Part shown: positions 15,192 to 21,519 of the stretch, piece after piece | Layout: each line of letters begins with the position of its first letter | Numbering within the stretch: the first letter of the stretch is position 1 | Source of the DNA: a virus | Virus record (IMG/VR): IMGVR_UViG_3300026484_000282 | Span: 1-26,197 of that record | DNA length: 26,197 bases | Direction: 5' to 3' (one strand) | Notes under the pieces: model-generated | Told to the model about the DNA's origin: nothing | Database searches by the model: none | The model's input: only the letters and a program-made list of their open reading frames with translations | Made by a program: the position numbers and the translations under genes

Positions 15192-15800
15192 TTACTTTAA
15201 TTTTTTTAATAACTTTGCTGTTAAGGTATCTTCTTTAAATCCTGTCCCGCTGTTGCTTCCGGCACCGCTCCCCTCGTTTCCTTTTGCTTTCAAAAGGTGC
15301 GGTTTGCTTTCAAAAAATTCCTTAATACCATCATCAAGGCTTTTTCCGTCTTTAAACTTAACTTCACCGTCGATTACATCAACTCTTTGCTTAATAACCT
15401 CCGCCACAACCTCAGGGTCGATTACTTCGTAAGAGCCTATCGCTTTGCTTAAAGCGTTTTCAATTCTTAAACTTTTGCTTGTAGCCTCAAGCTGTTTTAA
15501 TTTGTTTGTTAATTCCTCTTTTTCTTTTTTTTGAGCCTCAAGCTCTTTAACTAATTCTTTTTTACCCTCTTCTTTTGCCTTAGCAATTCTCTCATCAAGG
15601 CTTTTTAACTGCTCTTCAAGCGAATTTTTAGAGTTTGCAACCTCTTCGTAGGTCTGACTTAGCTCTTTATACTTTACTCTCCACTCCGCTGCTTCGTCTC
15701 TTAGTTTTTTTAATTCTGCACCTAAATCGTTGTCGATTTCTTTTGCCGCTTCTTCACTGATTTTTCCTGCCTCAAGCAGTTTTTGCAATATTTTTAACAT
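15192..15800 (-). CDS. Capsid scaffolding protein
   Basis: A 202-residue protein with a coiled coil over about residues 25-115 (AEWRVKYKELSQTYEEV, LEEQLKSLDERIAKAKEE, LKQLEATSKSLRIENAL), a small region around residues 118-168, then a Gly/Ser linker (GNEGSGAGSNSGTG) and a basic tail ending LLKKLK. A coiled-coil body with a basic C-terminal hook that binds coat protein is the classic plan of phage scaffolds. It lies directly before the major capsid gene. GGAGG precedes the start. A divergent plus-strand gene block begins on its other side. Confidence 0.85.
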   Translation of the reverse strand: MLKILQKLLEAGKISEEAAKEIDNDLGAELKKLRDEAAEWRVKYKELSQTYEEVANSKNSLEEQLKSLDERIAKAKEEGKKELVKELEAQKKEKEELTNKLKQLEATSKSLRIENALSKAIGSYEVIDPEVVAEVIKQRVDVIDGEVKFKDGKSLDDGIKEFFESKPHLLKAKGNEGSGAGSNSGTGFKEDTLTAKLLKKLK

Positions 15801-15900
15801 TTACACCTCCCGTGTTTTGCTAATTGTAAAATCTTTAAGGCTCATTTTTTGGAAAAAACCGCAACACTTAAAAGATAAAATAAACTAAAAAAGGCGGAAA
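15801..15900. promoter_or_regulatory. Divergent control region between scaffold and connector genes
   Basis: One hundred bases between two genes that start in opposite directions. On the minus strand TACAAT (15828-15823) lies 23 bases before the scaffold start, a plausible -10 box, with no clear -35. On the plus strand AAGATAAAAT (around 15871-15880) could serve as a -10 for the portal block. Both are only sequence likenesses. Promoters must be here or close, because the block 15901-18310 cannot be transcribed by the main minus-strand operon. Confidence 0.35.
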
Positions 15901-16200
15901 ATGATTTATTCGTATGAAGACGAATTTTTAATCGGGGGTGTAGATACGATAGAGCTTGAAAACATAGAAGCCAAAAAATACAATTTTGTCCTTAATAAGC
16001 TAAACATTGACGATAATTATTATCTTGAAAAACTGACTAAATCCCTTGTATATATGCACCTTGCAAAAATGCAACTTGAAAGCGAGGGAATGAAAGCGAA
16101 ATATGATGTGTATAAAGCCGAATATGCACATTTTTTCAATCTTGCGAAAAATAATAACTCGATTATAAACATTAAAAACATCCCTATACAAAGGGGTTAA
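15901..16200 (+). CDS. Head-tail connector-like protein (99 aa)
   Basis: A 99-residue mostly helical protein (LEKLTKSLVYMHLAKMQLES, YDVYKAEYAHFFNLAK) ending IPIQRG. This size and helical makeup resemble gp6/gp15-type connectors, which sit on the portal and receive the tail. It opens the plus-strand block with AAGGCGG before the ATG. Two bases separate its stop from the next gene. The call comes from the neighbours, which are tail completion, gp10-like and portal proteins. Confidence 0.55.
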   Translation: MIYSYEDEFLIGGVDTIELENIEAKKYNFVLNKLNIDDNYYLEKLTKSLVYMHLAKMQLESEGMKAKYDVYKAEYAHFFNLAKNNNSIINIKNIPIQRG

Positions 16201-16201
16201 A

Positions 16202-16585
16202 ATGATTGACATCGTTCCTGTCTTACACAACGTAAAAGAGCTGATACAAAGCCTTAATATTTACAAAAGTGTTAAACTCGGTCTTGAAAAGGGAGCAGAC
16301 AAAGCGATTAACTGCCCTTTTGCAAGAATTATCGTAGATGAGATTGAACACAGGGGAGCTTTGATTGATTTGCATTTAAGCATCGTTATAGCTTTTAATA
16401 CAAAAAACGACTATGAAAAACTGTATGAGGAATTTTTTACAACCGAATACACTACTAAAATGTCGCTTTTCAAACTACCTTACAAAATAGAACTTATTAC
16501 GTCTATTACAGATGAGGACAGACTTGTTAATCTTAAAGCCGGAATTATTAAATTTAAGATAATAGGGCTTTGCAATGCGAATTAA
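16202..16585 (+). CDS. Tail completion/terminator-like protein (127 aa)
   Basis: A 127-residue alpha/beta protein, with a helix near the start (VLHNVKELIQSLNIYKSV), a hydrophobic strand region (LIDLHLSIVIAFNTKND) and a final strand (AGIIKFKIIGL), similar in order to gp17/gpU-type tail terminators. Such proteins cap the tail tube and join it to the head. It overlaps the next gene by 11 bases. The call rests on fold order and neighbours. Confidence 0.6.
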   Translation: MIDIVPVLHNVKELIQSLNIYKSVKLGLEKGADKAINCPFARIIVDEIEHRGALIDLHLSIVIAFNTKNDYEKLYEEFFTTEYTTKMSLFKLPYKIELITSITDEDRLVNLKAGIIKFKIIGLCNAN

Positions 16586-17021
16586 GTTTTCCTCAACAAA
16601 AGAGATATTTGAAACCCTTGATAAAATAACTGACACATCACAGATGATTAAAAACGTAACTGCGGCAACACATAAAGAGGTTAAAAACCAAGCTAAAAAG
16701 CATTTTATTAAAGGAACGCTGCACCGAAACATCTTAATGAAAACAAAAGGCGGTGCGGGTATCGTCTGGATAGCCGATGACGATATGCTTGTCAGCTGGA
16801 AAAGTAAAAGGATAAATTATGCGACTTTCGTTTTATTCGGAACCCGTCCGCATTTAATCTGTCCTAAAAACAGAAAATATTTAAGGATTTTTTCTAAACT
16901 CGACAGATTCAGATTTGATAACAAATGTGTCCACCATCCGGGTTATGAGGGCGACGACTTTTTACACAAAGCGGCAAAAAAAGTATTTGAAAATTTAGAT
17001 AAACTGATTAAGGAGAATTAA
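16575..17021 (+). CDS. HK97 gp10-family tail/neck protein
   Basis: A 148-residue protein with the HK97 gp10 family pattern: INYATFVLFGTRPHLICPKN followed by KYLRIF, then CVHHPGYEGDDFLHKAAKKVF. The FGTRPH and HPG-FL-A parts are the recognised family features. Its family is a neck or tail completion component needed for head-tail joining. It overlaps the upstream gene by 11 bases, and its TAA overlaps the portal ATG as TAATG. Confidence 0.85.
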   Translation: MRIKFSSTKEIFETLDKITDTSQMIKNVTAATHKEVKNQAKKHFIKGTLHRNILMKTKGGAGIVWIADDDMLVSWKSKRINYATFVLFGTRPHLICPKNRKYLRIFSKLDRFRFDNKCVHHPGYEGDDFLHKAAKKVFENLDKLIKEN

Positions 17022-18310
17022 TGGACTTATCAACTGCTACAAAAATATGGGAATTTGCAAACGAAGCGTATGAGGGAAGCGGAGGATTTTTAACAGGCGA
17101 ATACATAGACAAATACCCCCGTGAAAGCGACGAAAAGTATGAAGAAAGGCAAAAAATAGCCTATTACACAAACATTTTCGCAAGTAAAATAAACAGATAC
17201 ACAGGTTATCTTTTTAAACAGACGCCTACCCGTAACAGCTCAAACAACTTAATAAGAATGATTTTTGACGACGTAAATAATAAAGGCGACAGTATAGACG
17301 TTTTTATGTCTAATTTTGCAAAACACGCAAAAGTCAGAGGCGTTAATTTATTGCTTGTAGATATGCCTAAAAACATACCGGCTACACTCGCTGAACAGAT
17401 TGACAGCCGCTCACTGCCTTACTTCACCGAAATTGCACCTGAGAGGCTTGTAGCTTTTAAACTCGATAACACAGGCAAGTTTGAATATGTAGCTTTTTCT
17501 GATGTTATAGACAACTCTACAATGCAAAAGCAAGATATAAAAAAAGTTATAAGATACTACGATAAGCAAAGCTGGAAGATATTAGACGCCGAAGATACCG
17601 ATAAAGTAATCGAAAGTGGAGAACACAATCTCGGAATATGCCCTGTGTTAATCTTCTCCGAAACGGGCGAATTCCCCGCAACAGGAGAATTTACGCAAAT
17701 CGCCGCACTTGCAAAGAGGCATTATAACCTACAAAGCGAACTTGACGAAATACTAAGGGGACAGACTTTTTCTATCCTTACACTTAATGCCGATACCGCA
17801 AGTGATGTAGAAGTAAAACTCTCTACCGACAACGCAATAATTTACGGCAAGGAATTCAATAAACCCGAATACATCGCTCCCCCTGCGGCACCAGCTGAGA
17901 TTTATCAACAGAAAATCAAAGACATTGAAGCTCAAATTGATAAAATAGCCTTTGATATATCTACAAACGAAAAACAAGAAAGCGGCATTGCACTAGATAT
18001 TAAGTTTCAAGGTCTTAACGCCTCTTTATCAAATTTTGCTCTAAGGCTTGAAGATTTGGAACTGAGGGCATTTGATGTTGTATGCAGGTATCTTAATATC
18101 AAAAACGATGTCGATATTTTGTATCCTAAAAACTTCAATATCATCGACATTGAAAAAGAAATCGGAATATTAAGCGAAATGAAACAGCTTGTAAATTCTC
18201 CGACATATTTCAAATTAAAAGCCCTTCAGATTATCAGTAACGACCTTAGCACTATTGATGTTGATAACTTTGATGAAATTTCACAGGAGATTGAGGATAG
18301 TTTTAAATAG
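17021..18310 (+). CDS. Portal protein (DUF4055-like)
   Basis: A 429-residue protein, probably the twelve-fold portal ring through which DNA is packaged. The N-terminus EYIDKYPRESDEKYEERQKIAY with a following helix, GYLFKQTP, and ITEIAPERLVAFKLD-type segments match DUF4055 portals. Residues ~295-350 carry the long helix region (IEAQIDKIAFDISTNEKQESGIAL). It is the last gene of the plus-strand block. Terminase large subunit is ~3 kb away on the other strand; usually the two genes are adjacent and co-directional. Confidence 0.85.
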   Translation: MDLSTATKIWEFANEAYEGSGGFLTGEYIDKYPRESDEKYEERQKIAYYTNIFASKINRYTGYLFKQTPTRNSSNNLIRMIFDDVNNKGDSIDVFMSNFAKHAKVRGVNLLLVDMPKNIPATLAEQIDSRSLPYFTEIAPERLVAFKLDNTGKFEYVAFSDVIDNSTMQKQDIKKVIRYYDKQSWKILDAEDTDKVIESGEHNLGICPVLIFSETGEFPATGEFTQIAALAKRHYNLQSELDEILRGQTFSILTLNADTASDVEVKLSTDNAIIYGKEFNKPEYIAPPAAPAEIYQQKIKDIEAQIDKIAFDISTNEKQESGIALDIKFQGLNASLSNFALRLEDLELRAFDVVCRYLNIKNDVDILYPKNFNIIDIEKEIGILSEMKQLVNSPTYFKLKALQIISNDLSTIDVDNFDEISQEIEDSFK

Positions 18311-18328
18311 ACCACCCACTGCGGCGGA

Positions 18329-18357
18329 AAATCTTCCTATAAGGTAGGTAGAGATTT
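18329..18357. terminator. Candidate bidirectional terminator hairpin between convergent genes
   Basis: AAATCT (18329-18334) pairs with AGATTT (18352-18357), and inside it CCTA (18336-18339) pairs with TAGG (18345-18348). It lies between the portal gene and the convergent minus-strand gene. On the minus strand it continues AGATTTTCCGCC with a short T run; on the plus strand no T run follows. Weak alone, but placed where a terminator is needed. The adjoining 18311-18328 is unusually GC-rich and holds no gene that I can see. Confidence 0.35.
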
Positions 18358-18363
18358 GCATAA

Positions 18364-18534
18364 TTAGACTGATTCAACTTTTTTGGATTTCTTTTTCTCT
18401 TCTTTTATTCTTTTTAAATCTTTTTCAAGTTCTCTTTTTATAGTCTCTTCATCAGCTAAATTACGGCTTTCTAAATCGATATAAAGAAATTTTATTTTTT
18501 CTTCTCTTGTAAATCCGTCTAATAAACTTGCCAT
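18364..18534 (-). CDS. Small charged protein (56 aa), unknown
   Basis: A 56-residue protein starting MASLLDGFTREEKIKF and ending in a Lys-rich helix (RIKEEKKKSKKVESV). The ATG lies one base after the stop of the acidic 91-residue gene; ribosome site AGTGG is weak. It is the last minus-strand gene before the inverted block. Charge and size do not fit a known phage family. It could be an orphan small capsid-associated gene or part of the putative toxin locus. Confidence 0.55.
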   Translation of the reverse strand: MASLLDGFTREEKIKFLYIDLESRNLADEETIKRELEKDLKRIKEEKKKSKKVESV

Positions 18535-18535
18535 T

Positions 18536-18811
18536 TTAAGCCACTAACAAAATATGCTCATTAATATAATTTTTTAACCATTTAATTTCATTTTCTACTA
18601 ACGGATCTTTTTTTTCTATATTTACTTTTTCTAAAATAGAATTTAGCTTTGTTAGCAAATCATCAAAATACTCAGCTTCTTTTTCACTTAAACTACTGCT
18701 ATCAATTTTTTCTAAAACCGGTCTAATTTCCCAAATATCATAAAAATTTACTTCACTTGGTATTGTTTTTAAGAGAATTGTAAATTCTTTTAAAAGTTTG
18801 TTGTAGTTCAT
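18536..18811 (-). CDS. Putative immunity protein for the MuF-linked toxin (91 aa)
   Basis: A 91-residue acidic, all-helical protein (LLKEFTILLKTIPSEV, EKEAEYFDDLLTKLNSILEKV, LVENEIKWLKNYI). It overlaps the 3' end of the MuF gene by 59 bases in another frame, with GGGG seven to eight bases before the ATG, so translation is coupled. Immediate downstream position, small size and acidity are typical of immunity genes of polymorphic toxins. No immunity family is recognised, so the role follows from position and the toxin call. Alternatively it is just an unknown minor head gene. Confidence 0.55.
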   Translation of the reverse strand: MNYNKLLKEFTILLKTIPSEVNFYDIWEIRPVLEKIDSSSLSEKEAEYFDDLLTKLNSILEKVNIEKKDPLVENEIKWLKNYINEHILLVA

Positions 18812-21251
18812 TTTTTACCCCTTTTATTATATTATCGGCTTTTTTATGGACATCTAAAAAATGAGGCATATTCTCATCAATTTTATAACTTGTCATTAAA
18901 TCGCCTTCTTCATTAAAAATCACTGCCCAATTATTTATTTCCGCTTCAAAATATATATTATCCCAACTCTTTTTATATATTGCAATATTAACTTTTTCAC
19001 ACTCAGATAAACATCTTAAAGTTTTTTCCAAATAATCAAATTCATTTTCTATATGCCCTAAACCTTTTCTTTTTTCTATATGTGTTAAAAATTTTTCTTT
19101 ATTTCTCCACAACTTCTCAAAACTCTCAATTGCTTTTTCTTTTGAACTAACATCAAAATTTTCAAACTTCTTTAAAATAGCTTCTTCATACTTTTTCATA
19201 AGACTATTATACTCCTTACCCTCTAAAATGTCAACATACTTTTTAATCGGATATTTAGGTCTTATAGTATTAAAAATCTCTTCAACATCCTCACCGTTTT
19301 TAAATCGCACAAGCTTCTCTCGGCTCCCGAGTATCTCAATCTGTTTTTTCTCGCTAAATTTACTCATCGTCTCTTTAACTGCCGTTTTCCAACTTTTACG
19401 TTTACCTTTTACTTTTTTGTAGTAAGGCGTATAAATGCAGTAACAGTTACCACTAAAACAAGTTTTTCCGTTTCTTCTAACCCATAAAATATTATATTTT
19501 TCAAGTTCTACACAATAAACCAAATCATTATACTTAACCTCTTTAATTTCTAAATTACTCACATTTGCATTTTTGCTTCTTTTAAGTCTTATTACCCAAA
19601 TATCTTCATTTATTGTATATTTCCCATTTCTAAATTCAATTTCTTTACCTTTCACTTTTTGCAAGTAAAAACTTGGCTGATAACCGCATTTTAAAATAAG
19701 TTCTCCTAAATCATCCGCTAACCTCTTGCTTGAAGTATAAAAAAGATATTCAGGTTTGTTTTTATATCCCTTAAAATCTTTTTGAGGTCTTATATATCCA
19801 TCGCAACTAACAAAAGCCTCTAAAAACTTCCATAAATATTTAGTATCTAATTCTTTTATTTCTTTCGGAATAAATTTATCTTTTGCTTTACCAAATTGCA
19901 TTAAATATGCACCAAAATTACCACTAAACCCTACATAACCTTTTGCATAATAAGGATTAAAACCTAATCTTTCAATAACTTTATAAATTCTTTCTTGATT
20001 ATCTTGTTGTCCTATCTGAATTTGATAATGTTTCTTTCTCTTTGTAACGCTACCATCACTTAACCAATATCCCATAAACTCACAAAAAGCCATCGTTTCA
20101 AATTCAAATTTATCTATTTTAATTGTTTTTACATCTATACCATCCCAAAAAGCAGTTCTTGGAATTTTAAACTCTGTATTATTGCATTTGTCAGCCTCAA
20201 CAAATTCAAATTTGTTTACTCTTTTTCCGTTTTTTGTCACTCTTTTATAGACCGCCATATTATGTTTATTGGTAACCAATAAATCGAAATGTTTATGCTT
20301 GAAGCTAATCATTCTATCATTATTTAACCAACAGACAAAATTTTTAGCTTTTATAAATTCAATTTTTCTATTTTCAGGATTAAAACTCAAAAATTCTTCA
20401 TCTCCTTTCAAATCTCTAAAAAATTTCCATCCCTCATTTGTGTAAACTTCTGTATCTTTATCATAACAATGCGGATGAAGTGGTAAAGTTCTCATCTCTC
20501 TTTTCGGAATTACTCCCCGTCCGTATCCGACATCAAGGTTTGCGTAAAAATCGCAAATGTCTGTTTTTTTATGTGCGGGGGACATTTCAAACTTAACAAA
20601 CTCAACTTCATCATCTTCAAGCATATCTTTAGCTCTTTTACTCATAAAAGCCCTGTGCGTTTCGGTTTTTGCAATTCTGTTTGCATAATATCTCATTTTT
20701 TCGTGGTAAGCGGTATTTAAAAGCTTTTGAAGTTCCTCATCGGTAAATGTATCCATTTTTCTTATTAAGTCTTTATACGCAATTCTTAAAGGCTTTGTTT
20801 TTAACTTTTCAATTTGCTTCATTATTTCATCATCTCTTTTTTCAAGTGCTTTTAATAGATATTTCGGTAAAACTTTTTTAGCTTTCATTGTCTCATCTCT
20901 AAAATCATAACCCTCATAAATTTTTAAGGCAATTTCCCTAATTGTTTCTTTTGCTTTAATTCCTTCATATAGGATTTTGGTAATCATCTTTGAAATGTCT
21001 TTTGCATTTTTATACAAAACATCACTAAGCATAACAGGAGTAATTGCAATTTGAGGATTTGTATTTACAAAATAAAAACTCCCGAGCTGTTTATAAAGTT
21101 CATCTTCAATCTGCTTTTTAACCTCTTCATTATATTTCGCAAGGTAAAAATCAACCATCTCCCCAAGCGTTTTTTTATTCCACTCCGGTCGATTTCGGTA
21201 TTCGTGCAACACTTTTTTTAAAAGTTCCTCCGCCTGTTTTTTAAAATCCAT
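18753..21251 (-). CDS. MuF / SPP1 gp7-like head morphogenesis protein, intein-containing, with C-terminal putative BECR RNase toxin domain
   Basis: The primary product is 832 residues; removal of the intein (262-602) leaves 491. Extein residues ~1-261 and 603-660 form the MuF/gp7 head protein: TETHRAFMSKRAKDM, a CDFYANLD segment, and the HPHCYC motif, split by the intein. The C-terminal ~170 residues are not needed in ordinary gp7 proteins. Residues ~715-805 (FLTHIEKRKG, GHIENEFDYLEKTL, WAVIFNEEGDLMTSYKID) resemble BECR-fold RNases of phage toxins: a conserved His in the first helix, basic residues nearby, and a terminal T-S-Y strand. This matches MuF polymorphic toxins. AGGAG precedes the start, which overlaps the Mor-like gene. 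Confidence 0.85.
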   Translation of the reverse strand: MDFKKQAEELLKKVLHEYRNRPEWNKKTLGEMVDFYLAKYNEEVKKQIEDELYKQLGSFYFVNTNPQIAITPVMLSDVLYKNAKDISKMITKILYEGIKAKETIREIALKIYEGYDFRDETMKAKKVLPKYLLKALEKRDDEIMKQIEKLKTKPLRIAYKDLIRKMDTFTDEELQKLLNTAYHEKMRYYANRIAKTETHRAFMSKRAKDMLEDDEVEFVKFEMSPAHKKTDICDFYANLDVGYGRGVIPKREMRTLPLHPHCYDKDTEVYTNEGWKFFRDLKGDEEFLSFNPENRKIEFIKAKNFVCWLNNDRMISFKHKHFDLLVTNKHNMAVYKRVTKNGKRVNKFEFVEADKCNNTEFKIPRTAFWDGIDVKTIKIDKFEFETMAFCEFMGYWLSDGSVTKRKKHYQIQIGQQDNQERIYKVIERLGFNPYYAKGYVGFSGNFGAYLMQFGKAKDKFIPKEIKELDTKYLWKFLEAFVSCDGYIRPQKDFKGYKNKPEYLFYTSSKRLADDLGELILKCGYQPSFYLQKVKGKEIEFRNGKYTINEDIWVIRLKRSKNANVSNLEIKEVKYNDLVYCVELEKYNILWVRRNGKTCFSGNCYCIYTPYYKKVKGKRKSWKTAVKETMSKFSEKKQIEILGSREKLVRFKNGEDVEEIFNTIRPKYPIKKYVDILEGKEYNSLMKKYEEAILKKFENFDVSSKEKAIESFEKLWRNKEKFLTHIEKRKGLGHIENEFDYLEKTLRCLSECEKVNIAIYKKSWDNIYFEAEINNWAVIFNEEGDLMTSYKIDENMPHFLDVHKKADNIIKGVKNELQQTFKRIYNSLKNNTK
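19446..20468 (-). other. Intein with LAGLIDADG homing endonuclease in the MuF gene
   Basis: A 341-residue in-frame insert from Cys262 to Asn602. It has block A (CYDKDTEVYTNEGWKFF), block B with TxxH (DLLVTNKHNMAV), two LAGLIDADG motifs (FMGYWLSDGSV at ~392-402 and FLEAFVSCDGYI at ~476-487), block F (DLVYCVELEKYNILWV), and block G ending CFSGN followed by Cys+1. Splicing would restore HPHCYC. The penultimate residue is Gly, where most inteins have His. The LAGLIDADG part should cut an intein-free allele and promote spread of the intein. Confidence 0.93.
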
Positions 21252-21519
21252 TTAAACTCTCCTGTTCCGCAGTTATTATTCTTACCCGGCTTACGCTTTT
21301 ATCGAATATGCTTGCAAGCTCCGCTATTGCCTCCCCTCTGCTTATTCCCGCCGCTCTCATCTGCTTGTATAAAGTTCTAATCTCTTCATATTCGCTCTGT
21401 TTTTTCCTAAAATAAATCCGCCATCCCGCAAATCTTTTCAAAAATTCTTTAATCTGTTTTTCGTTAAGCCCGATTTCTTTTAATTCATTTATCACATAAA
21501 ATTCGTTTGCCTCTATCAT
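21241..21519 (-). CDS. Mor-like DNA-binding protein (92 aa)
   Basis: A 92-residue protein similar in layout to the Mor/C activators of Mu-like phages: AGWRIYFRKKQ as the short strand before the DNA-binding part, then a helix-turn-helix (GISRGEAIAELASIFDKSVSRVRII). Mor activates middle transcription in Mu, but here the gene sits between terminase large subunit and the head gene in a terminase-type phage, so its target is unknown. It might act on late promoters, including that of the inverted block. ATGA overlap with terminase; CTGGAG as ribosome site. Confidence 0.65.
   Translation of the reverse strand: MIEANEFYVINELKEIGLNEKQIKEFLKRFAGWRIYFRKKQSEYEEIRTLYKQMRAAGISRGEAIAELASIFDKSVSRVRIITAEQESLNGF

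Noticed and set aside
19446-20468. Reading the insert as a Hint-type toxin-release domain, not an intein
   Set aside because: It has a complete homing endonuclease, a terminal Asn followed by Cys, and removal restores the HPxCxC motif, all of which favour splicing. Conditional release cannot be wholly excluded because of the FSGN end.
21241-21519. Classifying the whole element as a Mu-like transposable phage because of the Mor-like gene
   Set aside because: The terminase is PBSX-type, the portal is DUF4055-like, the end lies at a tRNA, and no transposase or Mu head genes other than the MuF domain are visible.
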